DNA of 64,000 nucleotides from Kushneria aurantia DSM 21353 (GCF_000382245.1 NZ_KB907871.1:1-64000); one strand, 5' to 3'. Shown: positions 1-9,371, counted from the stretch's first letter. Notes: a model not told the origin generated them from the sequence alone. Translations and numbers: made by a program.

Positions 1-134
1 ACCATCGCGCGCAGATCGAGGCCGTCGACGACCTCGACGATGAAGCGCGCCAGATGATCCTGAGGCAACCACTCATCAACGGATGGCGGAAGCAGATAGG
101 GCGTGTGGCGATCGACAGGGCGGAAGTGGCTCAT
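1..134 (-). mobile_element. IS1182-like transposase, N-terminal fragment at window edge
   Basis: The minus strand from position 134 reads MSHFRPVDRHTPYLLPPSVD and continues with EWLPQDHLARFIVEVVDGLD to the window edge. This is the typical start of IS1182-family DDE transposases (the small N-terminal domain before the catalytic part). Only 44 codons lie inside the window, so activity cannot be judged and the far end of the element is not seen. The start codon lies 36 bases from the stop codon of the DUF3304 gene, so the outer end of the element must fall between about 135 and 170 or inside the end of that gene. Terminal repeats could not be defined from one end. Family recognition is from the N-terminal motif only. 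Confidence 0.75.
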
Positions 135-169
135 GGCGGATCCGGGATCAGATGGATGTCGGTATTATC

Positions 170-964
170 TCATGCCCGGCGTGGAAAGTCCGACAGGCTG
201 CTAGCCTCCTCAAGATCATCAATCCTTTTCTGATCATCCTTGATATATTTTTCAAGGTAACTTTTAACCATCTTTTGAAAGCGAGGATCCTCATAGCCAG
301 AGTACTGTTCAAGACTTCTAGTTCGCGTTCTCTCGAAGCTTCCCCAAAATTTCTTCAACGTCTCTTCCGGGGTTTCCTCAAGCTCGTTCAAATTCCTCCT
401 ATTCCTCTCAAGTCGTTGTTTCACCGATCGCAACTCTCTATCGATGAGCTTAGTTCGATACTCATCTGACGGCACAGGCCACCCCTTGACCTCGCCCGGA
501 AAGTCCTCATGATCGGGAGACAGGTTACTGACAACCACTCTGGCCTGTTTGTCGGGCAGAAACTGCACCCAGAGCGTGCCTTCGGCTGGCGTCTCATATT
601 CCGGAATCTCGACGTGAATCGTCTCGTTCAACTTGCCCTCCGCCTCGCGCCTGGCCAGGGATGCTGAGCGCTCATCCGTGGTGTCGCCTTCCAGTGGATA
701 GCTGACCACCACATCGACACTCAGCCCTTCGTGCCACTTCTGAGGCACCGAGTAGCAGCACATGATGCCACCGGCACTATAGGGGCCGATCGATTCTCCG
801 CCTCCGCGATTACTGTTGTCGGAGGGGTCGACCACATAGTAATAACGAATCCCCTGACCGGCGTAGTCCACGCCCGTGACATTCAGGTCGACCCTGTCGT
901 CACCACAGGCGGTCAGTGACAGCAGCCAGAGAAGAAGAAGTCCCCGTTGAAGATAGTGGCGCAT
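170..964 (-). CDS. DUF3304-type lipoprotein of a type VI secretion module
   Basis: The protein has 264 residues. It opens with a lipoprotein signal (hydrophobic stretch LLLLWLLSL, then lipobox LTAC with Cys at about residue 21), so it should be lipidated and exported. The body contains GGIMCCYSVPQKWHEG, the part of DUF3304 proteins that I recognise, and a charged, probably helical C-terminal third. DUF3304 proteins are commonly found beside vgrG and DUF4123 genes; their role is not established, and an accessory or immunity role is inference. The start at 964 was chosen because the longer frame has no signal sequence before it. The gene follows the DUF4123 gene by 52 bases on the same strand. 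An IS1182-like element sits just downstream, so the C-terminus may have been altered. Confidence 0.75.
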   Translation of the reverse strand: MRHYLQRGLLLLWLLSLTACGDDRVDLNVTGVDYAGQGIRYYYVVDPSDNSNRGGGESIGPYSAGGIMCCYSVPQKWHEGLSVDVVVSYPLEGDTTDERSASLARREAEGKLNETIHVEIPEYETPAEGTLWVQFLPDKQARVVVSNLSPDHEDFPGEVKGWPVPSDEYRTKLIDRELRSVKQRLERNRRNLNELEETPEETLKKFWGSFERTRTRSLEQYSGYEDPRFQKMVKSYLEKYIKDDQKRIDDLEEASSLSDFPRRA

Positions 965-1016
965 GATCAATCTCGTTGCTTGTGAACAGGTAACGTTGTC
1001 TGTCGATTCAGGGGGG

Positions 1017-1829
1017 TCAAACAAGCCACCCCTGTTCAACGGCAGCGCGACGGCAGCACTCGACCTGTTGCGGGTAGGTCTCGACAGACCCCGTGGCATG
1101 AGACAGCATTTCCTCGACCCATACGTAACGCTGTGACGGGGTCGTGAAAGCGTTATACAGTGCCGGCTCATGCAACCTGAGGCTATCGATCAGGGCATCA
1201 ATACGGTTCATATCGATCAGGATTCGAGCCTGTCGTTCATCAAGCGCAAGGCCGGTCATGGCAGTCAGGCTATCGGGCTCGGTAACGGCGTCAACGTCGA
1301 TAGATACGTCATGCCAACTGCCATCTCGTCCTGTGTGATACCACGCCGTCATATGACCCATCAGCAGTGAACGCTGACTCTCCGTCAGCATCTCGACGAT
1401 CTGTGGCAGACGGCGCGTATCGGCAAGACGCAGCACGTACCGCATGCCCCGGACGGTGACGATACGAAAGGCGCCCAGTCGCCGATACAGGGACGCCATG
1501 GATTCATCGCTGACGACAAGGCTCAGCATGGGCCGGCCGGAGGTCTCTTCAGCGAGCGCTGCCAGACTGTCCAGGCTTTCTTCATCGATGGCAAGGAGTA
1601 GCGGCGAGACTGCCAGTACACGCTCACTGACATTGGCGGTATCCTGATACAGCGAACACCAGCGGCCTTCGGGCCATCGCGCCCTGATCAGCGGTAGCAC
1701 CGTTTCATGCCTGAAGGACGCATCCAGCAAAAAATGGAGACCGGGGCGTGGTTCACGGGCAAGCAGGTTCTCGAGCATTGCCCGTGTTTCGCTGAGCCAA
1801 CCGGGTGAATAGTGATCGATCAGTGACAT
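1017..1829 (-). CDS. DUF4123 domain protein, type VI effector adaptor/chaperone
   Basis: This is a 270-residue soluble protein. Its N-terminal half (residues about 30-150, including HFLLDASFRHETVLPLI and the region around SLVVSDESMASLYRRLGAF) matches the DUF4123 pattern. DUF4123 proteins (Tap/Tec) act in the cytoplasm and load a specific effector onto the tip of its cognate VgrG. The gene begins 7 bases after the vgrG stop codon, the usual vgrG-adaptor order. An effector gene would normally come next. Here the next gene is a DUF3304 lipoprotein and no toxin-like gene is visible before the window edge. With vgrG broken, this adaptor may have no working partner unless it serves another VgrG. 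No internal lesion is seen. Confidence 0.8.
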   Translation of the reverse strand: MSLIDHYSPGWLSETRAMLENLLAREPRPGLHFLLDASFRHETVLPLIRARWPEGRWCSLYQDTANVSERVLAVSPLLLAIDEESLDSLAALAEETSGRPMLSLVVSDESMASLYRRLGAFRIVTVRGMRYVLRLADTRRLPQIVEMLTESQRSLLMGHMTAWYHTGRDGSWHDVSIDVDAVTEPDSLTAMTGLALDERQARILIDMNRIDALIDSLRLHEPALYNAFTTPSQRYVWVEEMLSHATGSVETYPQQVECCRRAAVEQGWLV

Positions 1830-1836
1830 GGCACTC

Positions 1837-4444
1837 TCAGGAAACGTTCACAACAGGGGAACCTCGGGAGAGGTTCTTGAGAAGACACTCCACGCAGATA
1901 CCGTCCGGCATCTGCGGTAGCGCCACGCTCATTCGAGCGGGTCCGCTGAAACTCTTCAGCGCCCCTCTGACATTGACCCGCCCCGGCGCATGCAGCTCGA
2001 TGTTGCCGTCCTTGAGGCGCACGTAGGCGCCGCCGCTGACCAGCAGGATCTCCTCGGCCGCCGCCAGGTCGATCTTCTCCTCGCTGGAGGTGACCGTCAG
2101 GTCGCGCCGCGCGGTGGCTTCCAGGTTGTCCGACTGCGCCTGCATCTCCACCCTGCCGCGGGCGGCGAAGAGTTTGAGGCCCGCCTGCTGTACGAACAGC
2201 GAGAGTTTTTCCGCGACCGATGCCACCAGGCTGCGACCGGTGGCAATGTTGACGTCCTCGCCGCTTTCGATCCCCAGGCTGTGCTCCTGCACCAGGTGGG
2301 TCGACTCCGGGGTGCTCAGGGCAATGCCCGCCGGCGAGGCGAGGTACAGCCAGGGCGCCTTCAGGCCGGCGCTCTGGCCGCGGCCGCCGCTGTCGACGGC
2401 GCGCTGGGCGGCACTGTCGCCGCCGATCACGTCGCTGCCACCATAGGGAGCATCCGTGTCATCGCCCGCCTTCTTCAGCGAGGTGTTGCCCGCCAGGGAT
2501 TCGGCGTTGTGCGCCTCGGCGCTGCGGCTCAGTTTCTCGGCCATGTCGTGGGCAAGGCTGAGCTGTCGGTAGGCGGGGCTGAGGTCGAGCTGGTCGCCGC
2601 TGGCGCCGGGCTGGCCCCAGCTGGTGAGGTAGAGCCCCCGGTTGGCGCGGATGGCACCGAAGGCGTCGCTGCGCAGCTCAAAGCCGGTGCCACGAAAGGC
2701 GCCGCGGTGGTTGCCCTGCTGGTGGATCAGGTAGCCGAGGTTGAGCTGGCTCTTCGCGTTCTCGGAGTTGAGCCGCACCCGCTCCTGGTCGGTGGCGTCG
2801 TCGAACACCAGCTCGTTGTAGGCGCTGCCGCGCCAGGTCCTGCTCTTGAACCCGGAGAACAGGCCGTGGCTGTGCCAGCCGGGGGTCTGTTCGCCGTTGT
2901 AGACCCGCCCGGTGATCAGCGGCCGGTCGGCGTCGCCTTCGAGGAAGTCGACCAGCACTTCCTGGCCGATGCGCGGCACGAAGACCCCGCCCCAGCCGGC
3001 GCCGGCGTTGGGCTGGGCGACGCGCAGCCAGACGCCCGAGTTCTCATCATTCTGCCCCTGGCGGTCCCAGGGGAACTGGACCCGCACCCGGTCGAGGTGG
3101 TCGGTGTGGATCTCCTCGCCCCGGGGGCCGACCACGATGGCGGTCTGCGGCCCGCCGATCACCGGCCGGTGGTGGGTCAGCGGGTGGCGGTAGACCTGGC
3201 GGCGGCGCTGGGCCTCGAGGTCGACCAGAAAGTGGCCGGTGCCGCCGGTGGCGTAGTCCTTGAGATGGTCGGAGAGACGGTCACTATCGTCCTCGTCCTC
3301 CAGTCCGTGCGCCTTTCTGGCGGCGTCGAGCTGGGGCTGCAGGCTGCCGGGCAGGGTCTTCAGGTGGGCCGATATCGGCAGGGCGTTCTCGGCGTGCACG
3401 GTGACCCTGAGCAGCAGGAACTCGCGCTCCGCCGGGCCGCCGCTGTCGTGCAGCGGGTGCTGGGTCAGTTCGAACCAGTGGCCGGCCTGCAGCTGGCGCG
3501 CGCCGCCGGCGCCACGAAAGCGCTTGACCAGCGACTCGTGGGCTTCGAGGCGGTTTTCGGTGAGGCGTTCGCCGCGCCGGTGGTCGGGGTAGTAGTACTC
3601 GCCGGCGTAGTCGTAGAGTTCGCGTTCGGGCAGGTTGCCCTGATCAATGAGGGTATCGAGGGCGGTGCGTTTTTCGAGCCCGGGCTGCTTGTAGTCGAAG
3701 GTGGCCACGCTGACCCGGGTGGGCTGCCGGGTGCGCACGCCGCCCCACTGGGTGAGGGCGTCCTCGGTCTCGGTAGCGTCCTGGCGGTGAAAGCGGATCG
3801 CCTGCGGACTGACCGGCGGGCAGGTGTCGACGTCGTCGGTGAACACCACGCAGTGGTTGTCGTCCTCGTGGGTGACGTAGTACCAGAGGCCCTCTTCCTC
3901 GCACAGCCGGCTGATGAAGTCGAGATCGCTCTCGCGGTACTGCACGCAGTAGCTGCGCGGCGGGTAGTCGCGGCGCAGGTCGAGGCGCCAGCGGCCGGCG
4001 GCGGGGGCCGGCGGCGGGGGCGAAGGCGGCAAAGACCTCGGCGAGGATGTCGGGCACCGAACGGTCCTGGAAGATACGGCTGTCGCGGCCCAGCTTCAGC
4101 ATGTCGAGCCAGGGCACGAGGGTAAGCTGGTAGTAGGCAACGCCGCCGTCCTCGCCGAGCAGGGCGGCCTCGCTGACCAGCCCGTGGAGCGGCCGGTAGC
4201 TACCGTCGGCCTGCAGGATCGCAAGCCCTGCCGGCTGCGCCATCAGGGTCTTGAGCTCGATATCGGCGCGCTGTGCGATGCAGTCGAGGGTGTAGGCGAA
4301 GGGGGCGCTGACGCGCTCCTCGCCGACCAGCCGGTGGGGGATCAGGTCCGCCCCGGCGATGTCGAGGGTCACCAGCCGCTGCTACTGGGAGAGCGCGATG
4401 CCGAAGGTGTCGAAAAGCGCATGAAGTGCCGTGGCGTCGGCCAT
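1837..4444 (-). pseudogene. vgrG: vgrG/tssI, type VI spike protein, broken by amber codon and frameshift
   Basis: VgrG forms the trimeric needle tip of the type VI secretion system. The start at 4444 reads MADATALHALFDTFGIALSQ and is followed at once by TAG (4382-4384), where a CAG glutamine codon would fit the flanking CAG codons. Translation resumes in frame as QRLVTLDIAG and the gp27-like domain continues to about 4020. There a 13-bp tandem duplication (3995-4020) shifts the frame. After it the sequence continues with YCVQYRESDLDFISRL, the gp5-like OB-fold (FPWDRQGQNDENSGVWLRVA) and a DUF2345 C-terminal domain ending about 1840. Removing one repeat copy and restoring the glutamine gives a continuous protein of normal VgrG length (about 860 residues). 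Nothing else is damaged, which suggests recent loss. A GTG at 4372 could restart translation after the amber codon, but the frameshift would still truncate it. Confidence 0.9.
3995..4020. repeat. 13-bp perfect tandem duplication inside vgrG
   Basis: The unit ccggcggcggggg occurs at 3995-4007 and again directly at 4008-4020. Thirteen bases are four codons plus one base, so the second copy shifts the vgrG frame. With one copy deleted the minus strand reads AAFAPAAGRWRLDL, joining the two halves of VgrG. Slipped-strand replication at this GC-rich site is the likely cause; an assembly or base-calling error is the main alternative. Confidence 0.9.
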
Positions 4445-4703
4445 GAGTCGGGCTCTCTCTTTTATATCGGCCTGTCTATCGACGTTTTACCCTGTCGCTG
4501 TTGCGGCAACATGGCAGATGCGAAAGCCGATCCGGTCGTTGTCGCCATGTGCGATTTTTATTTTTAATCGACCTGATGTTTTTTCGTAAAGTTAATTTTT
4601 GTGTCGGTGTGGTGCATGCGCTGGCTGCTGAACATCTGACGATGTTGGTAGATGAAGGCGTGCTTGCCTTCAGGCGTCTGGTAAAGTACGTCGCCCGGCT
4701 TCC
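4445..4703. other. AT-richer intergenic region upstream of the dead vgrG
   Basis: No complete gene is seen. The stretch 4540-4600 is clearly AT-richer than its surroundings (runs of T), which suits the promoter region of vgrG. On the minus strand, 4564-4704 keeps an open frame that looks protein-like (VLYQTPEGKHAFIYQHRQMF, stop at 4564-4566) but has no plausible start outside the kinase gene. It may be the remnant of a lost gene. Confidence 0.4.
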
Positions 4704-6491
4704 CTAACCCAAAGCCAACACCACCACCAGCACCGCCAGCAGCGCCGCCGCTACCCCCTGCCAGAGACGCAGGGCGCGGTGGCGCCGCTGCGCCTCGCGG
4801 TCGCTCTGCTCGGCCACCGAAAACTCCGGTGCGCTCTCGCCCTGCTCGGTCTGGGAGTAGCGCAGGGCATAGATAAACTCGGAGAGTCGCCGAAAGCGCA
4901 GCGCGCGCTGCGGCGCCAGAGCGCGCTCCAGGGCGTTGTCGAGGGCGCGCGGCATACGCGGGTTGACCTCACGCGCACTGCGATAGACCAGCCGTGCCAG
5001 CGAAGGCTCGTCGCGCAGGCTGTCCGGTGAAGTCTCGAAGGGCATGCGCTCGGTCAACAGCCAGTAGATGACGGCGGCCAGCGAGAACTGATCGCTGCGC
5101 CGGCTGACACCCAGTCCCAGGGCGTATTCGGGGGCGCTGAAGGGTGTCAGCCCGGCCTCGCGAGCCAGCGCCAGCGCCGCGTCGTTGTCGTCATCGAGGC
5201 GCCTTGCACAGGCGCCGAAATCGATCAACACCAGCTGCTCGTGGCGATCGATCATGATGTTGTCGGGGCGAATGGCCTGGTGCAGTACGTCGCGACGGTG
5301 GTGGGCATGTACCGCGCGTGCCAGCTGACGCGCCATATCAAGGCGCTGCTCAAAGCCTGCCCCGGGGTGCTTCTCCAGCCAGCGCTCCAGCGGCTCGCCT
5401 TCGATCGGCTGCATCAGGTAATAGAGATAGCGCCGCGGGCGCGGCGGTGGTACTACCTTCACCACATAGGGCGAGCGGATGCGCTCGCCGACCCACTGTT
5501 GCAGCAGAAAGTGCTCAAGACAGGGGTTGCGCAGTGACATTGCCGGTCCCGGCACCTTCATTACCAGCCGCTGAGACGAAACGTCGTCGCGCACACCGTA
5601 GAGACAGGCGCGGGCGCTTCGAGCGATCAGCGACTCGACCACGAAACCGTCGAGCCGATCGCCGACGCTCAGTTCGGCGGGAATCGGCAACTGATCCGAT
5701 ACTTCAGAAGGCGGCCCCAGCGACTCGGCGGGCAGACTTTCCACCCGCACCAGTTGAAAACAGAAGGCTTCGGCGCCGTAACCACGCTCGCCGGCACGCT
5801 CACTGGCCATCGACGCCAGGCGCTCGCAGGCGGCATCGAGATCATCGCCATACTGGCGAATGCTCTGCACAAAGTCGCTCGGCATCAGCGTGCCGCGCAC
5901 CGCCTGGGTGGTGAACAGAAAGATGTCACCCTGCTTGAGCGGCAGGGTCACGAAGTCGATATCGATGTTGTTGTCCATACCCAGCGCCCGCGAGGGGTAG
6001 CGGTAGCCGCCGAGATCGGTTACGTGATCGCGGGTGAGCTGCTCGAACTCGGCGCCACGCAGGCGAAAGACCAGCGTATCGCCCATGTGAAACAGCGCAC
6101 TGTCGCGACCGCGAAACACCATGGCCGACAGCGAACTGATGTAGCTGCCGCCCACGACATAGCGGCTCTGGCTGTAGCACCAGCCGTTCAGCGCGCGCAG
6201 TACGCGGGTAGCGGACGTCTTGAGATCCCAGTGTTCGGGTGTCGAATAGAAGTCGGCCAGAAAACCGCGTACCGAAATGTCGCTCGCCTGCCTGGCAATC
6301 GCATTGCGCCAGGTGGAGTCAGCGATAACGGCGCAGGCACCGCGCAACGCCAGCTGCTGTGGCTCATCGGGAATCTGTACCGACATCGAAGAACGATGGC
6401 GGCGCTGGTCGGAGACCACGAAGGCATGGCCAAAACTTAGCGAAAGCGCGCTGTCCACGTTGCTGATACCCTGTTTACCGTTCAACGGCAC
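4704..6491 (-). CDS. PP2C phosphatase-Ser/Thr kinase fusion, probable double pseudoenzyme, membrane anchored
   Basis: The protein has 595 residues: a PP2C-like domain (about 18-252), a kinase-like domain (about 278-545) and one C-terminal membrane helix (about 576-594). It belongs to the bifunctional phosphatase/kinase family of Pseudomonas and relatives. In that family I expect a PP2C Asn-Gln-Asp motif, ADG, GDS/GDA, TDG and a final DN. Here those places read RSS (about 34), ADS (58-60), GDT (137-139), TTQA (194-197) and no DN near 240. In the kinase part, Lys312 (LVMKVPG) and DFG (424-426) remain, but the helix-C Glu is Gln (FLLQQW, about 331) and the catalytic loop reads HQAIRPDN (404-411), with Ala for Asp. 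Both activities are therefore probably lost while the fold is kept. The frame is intact, so a binding or scaffold role is possible. Confidence 0.85.
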   Translation of the reverse strand: MPLNGKQGISNVDSALSLSFGHAFVVSDQRRHRSSMSVQIPDEPQQLALRGACAVIADSTWRNAIARQASDISVRGFLADFYSTPEHWDLKTSATRVLRALNGWCYSQSRYVVGGSYISSLSAMVFRGRDSALFHMGDTLVFRLRGAEFEQLTRDHVTDLGGYRYPSRALGMDNNIDIDFVTLPLKQGDIFLFTTQAVRGTLMPSDFVQSIRQYGDDLDAACERLASMASERAGERGYGAEAFCFQLVRVESLPAESLGPPSEVSDQLPIPAELSVGDRLDGFVVESLIARSARACLYGVRDDVSSQRLVMKVPGPAMSLRNPCLEHFLLQQWVGERIRSPYVVKVVPPPRPRRYLYYLMQPIEGEPLERWLEKHPGAGFEQRLDMARQLARAVHAHHRRDVLHQAIRPDNIMIDRHEQLVLIDFGACARRLDDDNDAALALAREAGLTPFSAPEYALGLGVSRRSDQFSLAAVIYWLLTERMPFETSPDSLRDEPSLARLVYRSAREVNPRMPRALDNALERALAPQRALRFRRLSEFIYALRYSQTEQGESAPEFSVAEQSDREAQRRHRALRLWQGVAAALLAVLVVVLALG

Positions 6492-6528
6492 TGCTGCACC
6501 GTGTGGATGGCATTATCCCCGCGCCGAG

Positions 6529-6558
6529 TTGGTAATCGTAGCGCTGGATTCGTATAAT
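6529..6558 (+). promoter_or_regulatory. Sigma-70 promoter of ppa
   Basis: A perfect -10 box TATAAT (6553-6558) lies 18 bases after TTGGTA (6529-6534), which matches the -35 consensus at four of six positions. The boxes sit 56 bases before the ppa start, in the divergent gap to the kinase-like gene. The initiation site is inferred, not measured. Confidence 0.7.
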
Positions 6559-6613
6559 TTTTTACCGATTTTCACTCTCGAATCACCAACCCGCAAATGA
6601 AAGGACTCGATCG

Positions 6614-7150
6614 ATGAGTTTCGACAGGATCCCCGCCGGCAAGGATGTTCCCCACGATCTGTTCGTGGCGATAGAAATCCCTGCCAACCATACGCCAATC
6701 AAGTATGAAATCGACAAGGATCTCGACGCCCTGCTGGTCGATCGCTTCATGCCCACGCCGATGTTCTACCCGGCCAACTACGGCTTCATTCCTCATACCC
6801 TGGCCGATGACGGCGACCCCCTCGATGCGCTGGTCGTGACCCCCTATCCGGTACAGGCCGGCAGCGTGGTTCGCGCTCGCCCGGTCGGCATTCTGCACAT
6901 GACCGACGAGGCCGGCGAGGATGCCAAGGTGATCTGCGTGCCGCACAGGAAACTCACTCCGGCCTACGATCACGTCGAGGAGATCACCGATCTGCCCGAG
7001 CTGCTGCGCCAGCAGATCGCCCACTTTTTCGAGAACTACAAGGATCTCGAAAAAGGCAAATGGGTCAAGATCGACGATTGGGGGAACAGCGACGAAGCGT
7101 GCAAAACGATCGAAAAGGCCATCGACGCCTTCAAGAAGGACGATCAATAA
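6614..7150 (+). CDS. ppa: Inorganic pyrophosphatase (soluble, family I)
   Basis: The enzyme hydrolyses pyrophosphate to phosphate in the cytoplasm and so drives biosynthetic reactions such as nucleotide, DNA and acyl-CoA synthesis forward. The 178-residue length is normal for the bacterial hexameric form. The signature DGDPLDALV (residues about 66-74) carries the metal-binding aspartates, and [11 protein letters not shown] precedes it as expected. A Shine-Dalgarno-like AAAGGA lies 9 bases before the ATG. The gene has its own promoter and probably forms a single transcription unit, since a 362-base gap with a strong GC hairpin follows. Confidence 0.97.
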   Translation: MSFDRIPAGKDVPHDLFVAIEIPANHTPIKYEIDKDLDALLVDRFMPTPMFYPANYGFIPHTLADDGDPLDALVVTPYPVQAGSVVRARPVGILHMTDEAGEDAKVICVPHRKLTPAYDHVEEITDLPELLRQQIAHFFENYKDLEKGKWVKIDDWGNSDEACKTIEKAIDAFKKDDQ

Positions 7151-7159
7151 GCCCTGCTC

Positions 7160-7188
7160 GCCGCCCGCCGGACCGACCGCCGGGCGGC
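7160..7188 (+). terminator. GC-rich hairpin after ppa, possible terminator
   Basis: GCCGCCCG (7160-7167) pairs with CGGGCGGC (7181-7188) across a 13-base loop, 9 bases after the ppa stop codon. There is no T-run after it, so it is only a weak candidate for an intrinsic terminator. Confidence 0.4.
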
Positions 7189-7512
7189 GCCGTCACTCCC
7201 CCACCTTTCTCGACTGCCGCCTGCGGCTGCACCCGCTGTATGCGACTGTATGCGACATGCCTCGGCGCCCTTTTGAACGACCAGAGGTCGCCTGCGCATT
7301 CGTGAACAGCGTTTTCTGGACAGCATTTGCTTTTTTCGGCAAACTCGCGGCACACGTTTTTTGCGCACTGATCGTCTGAGATCATGCCGCTATCCTGGCG
7401 CTTGTCGAGCAGGTTAACAGCTTCTCTAAAGCCTGCTACAGCGCCCATCGCTTCTTTGCCAACAGGCTTCGACAGCTCGAAGCCGGATAGTTTCAAACAC
7501 ACGGGTATCGAC
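7189..7512. other. accB leader region, no gene seen
   Basis: About 320 bases lie between the ppa hairpin and accB. I see no credible gene. The region must hold the promoter of accBC, but no box pair is good enough to assign. A long untranslated leader would be in keeping with accB, whose expression is autoregulated in Escherichia coli; whether that holds here cannot be read from the sequence. Confidence 0.4.
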
Positions 7513-7989
7513 ATGGACATTCGCAAGGTCAAGAAACTCATCGAGCTGCTTGAAGAGTCCAATATCAGCGAAATCGAGATTCAGGAAGGCGAGGAGTCCG
7601 TTCGCATCAGCCGTAATCTGCCCGGCCAGCAGGGGCAAATGATGCCCCAGCCGCCGATGGGCTATTACGCCCATGGCGCCCCTGCGGCGGCACCCACCGC
7701 GCCGGCGCCGGCTCAGCCCGAAAGCGACACCGCCGAAACGCCGGCCACGCCCGCCGGGCATCAGGTGGTATCGCCCATGGTCGGCACCTTCTATCGCGCA
7801 CCGGCGCCGGGCGCCAAATCCTTCGTTGAAGTCGGCCAGAGCGTGAAAAAGGGGGACACCATCTGCATCGTCGAGGCGATGAAGATGATGAACCAGATCG
7901 AGGCCGACAAGGACGGCGTCATCGATGCCATCCTGGTCGAGGATGGCGAGCCGGTTGAGTTCGACCAGCCGATGATCATCATTGCCTGA
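7513..7989 (+). CDS. accB: Biotin carboxyl carrier protein of acetyl-CoA carboxylase
   Basis: AccB carries the biotin that shuttles carboxyl groups between biotin carboxylase (AccC) and the carboxyltransferase (AccA/AccD) in the first step of fatty acid synthesis. The 158-residue protein begins [20 protein letters not shown], the usual N-terminus. A flexible Ala/Pro/Thr-rich linker (about 50-85) follows, then a biotinyl domain with the target lysine in [14 protein letters not shown] (about residue 121). A longer frame extends upstream, but 7513 gives the conserved N-terminus. It is followed 14 bases later by accC, forming the usual accBC operon. The carboxyltransferase beta subunit accD lies about 40 kb away in this window; accA is not in the window. 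Confidence 0.97.
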   Translation: MDIRKVKKLIELLEESNISEIEIQEGEESVRISRNLPGQQGQMMPQPPMGYYAHGAPAAAPTAPAPAQPESDTAETPATPAGHQVVSPMVGTFYRAPAPGAKSFVEVGQSVKKGDTICIVEAMKMMNQIEADKDGVIDAILVEDGEPVEFDQPMIIIA

Positions 7990-8003
7990 TACAGGGTTGA
8001 CGC

Positions 8004-9347
8004 ATGCTGGAAAAGGTTCTGATCGCCAACCGTGGCGAAATTGCTCTGCGTATCCTGCGCGCCTGCAAGGAGCTGGGCATACGCACCGTGGCGGTGCACT
8101 CCAAGGCCGACCGCGACCTGATTCACGTTCGCCTCGCTGACGAGGCGGTCTGTATCGGGCCGGCCTCCTCGACCGCCTCCTATCTCAATATTCCGGCGCT
8201 GATTTCAGCCGCCGAGGTGACCGACGCCTCCGCCATCCATCCCGGCTATGGCTTTCTCTCCGAAAACGCCAGTTTTGCCGAGCAGGTCGAGCGCTCCGGC
8301 TTCGTGTTCGTCGGACCCACCGCCGATGTCATCCGCCTGATGGGCGACAAGGTCTCCGCCATCGAGGCGATGAAGGCCGCCGGGGTGCCCACCGTGCCCG
8401 GCTCCAACGGTCCCCTGCCGGAAGACGACGAAGAGATCATCGCCATCGGTCGGCGCATCGGTTTCCCGGTCATGATCAAGGCCGCCGCCGGCGGCGGCGG
8501 TCGTGGCATGCGCGTGGTGCGTGACGAGGCACAGCTGGTGTCGTCGGTGGCCGTGACCCGCTCCGAGGCCAACGCCGCCTTTGGCAGCGACGTGGTCTAC
8601 ATGGAGAAGTACCTCGAGCGGCCGCGCCACGTCGAGGTGCAGGTGCTGGCCGACGGCCAGGGCGGCGCCATTCACCTTTTCGATCGCGACTGCTCGCTGC
8701 AGCGCCGCCATCAGAAGGTACTGGAAGAAGCCCCCGCGCCGCATATCGACGAAAATGCCCGCACCAGAGTGCTCAAGGCCTGTGTCGATGCCTGCATCGA
8801 GATCGGCTATCGCGGCGCCGGCACCTTCGAGTTCCTGTATGAAAACGGCGAGTTTTTCTTTATCGAGATGAACACTCGCGTGCAGGTCGAACACCCGGTC
8901 ACCGAGATGGTCACCGGCATCGATATCGTCAAGGAGCAGCTGCGTATCGCCTCCGGTCTGCCGCTCTCGGTCAGTCAGGAAGACGTGGTGTGCAGCGGCC
9001 ACGCTTTCGAGTGCCGCATCAATGCCGAGGACTCGCGCACCTTTGTGCCCTCGCCCGGCAGAATCAGCTTCTACCACTCGCCGGGCGGGCTGGGCGTTCG
9101 TATGGACTCCCATCTCTATACCGGCTATACGGTGCCGCCCCACTATGACTCGCTGATCGGCAAGCTGATCACCTGGGGCGAAAACCGCGAAAACGCCCTT
9201 ACTCGTATGCAGAACGCCCTCGACGAACTGCTGGTGGAGGGCATCAAGACCAATACCGATCTGCAGAAGGATTTGGTGCGTGACCCCAAATTCCGCGATG
9301 GTGGGGTCAACATCCACTATCTGGAACACAAGCTGGGGCTCTCCTGA
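8004..9347 (+). CDS. accC: Biotin carboxylase, acetyl-CoA carboxylase subunit
   Basis: AccC uses ATP and bicarbonate to carboxylate the biotin of AccB. The 447-residue length matches the family. Visible parts are the N-terminal pre-ATP-grasp domain ([20 protein letters not shown]), the glycine-rich ATP loop [14 protein letters not shown] (about 159-172), the catalytic [15 protein letters not shown] region, and [17 protein letters not shown] (about 287-303), which carries active-site Glu and Arg. It is co-transcribed with accB. A strong hairpin follows at 9372-9393. Confidence 0.97.
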   Translation: MLEKVLIANRGEIALRILRACKELGIRTVAVHSKADRDLIHVRLADEAVCIGPASSTASYLNIPALISAAEVTDASAIHPGYGFLSENASFAEQVERSGFVFVGPTADVIRLMGDKVSAIEAMKAAGVPTVPGSNGPLPEDDEEIIAIGRRIGFPVMIKAAAGGGGRGMRVVRDEAQLVSSVAVTRSEANAAFGSDVVYMEKYLERPRHVEVQVLADGQGGAIHLFDRDCSLQRRHQKVLEEAPAPHIDENARTRVLKACVDACIEIGYRGAGTFEFLYENGEFFFIEMNTRVQVEHPVTEMVTGIDIVKEQLRIASGLPLSVSQEDVVCSGHAFECRINAEDSRTFVPSPGRISFYHSPGGLGVRMDSHLYTGYTVPPHYDSLIGKLITWGENRENALTRMQNALDELLVEGIKTNTDLQKDLVRDPKFRDGGVNIHYLEHKLGLS

Positions 9348-9371
9348 CGCCGTTGGCATGAAGGCTCCATC

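Noticed and set aside
1990-4125. 711-codon open frame on the plus strand
   Set aside because: It is antisense to vgrG in GC-rich DNA, its product is a low-complexity Val/Gly/Ala-rich sequence without domains, and the minus strand carries clear VgrG motifs.
3644-4372. Treating the two halves of vgrG as separate genes
   Set aside because: The two halves join exactly when one 13-base repeat copy is removed, and neither half makes a complete domain set; one broken gene is the simpler reading.
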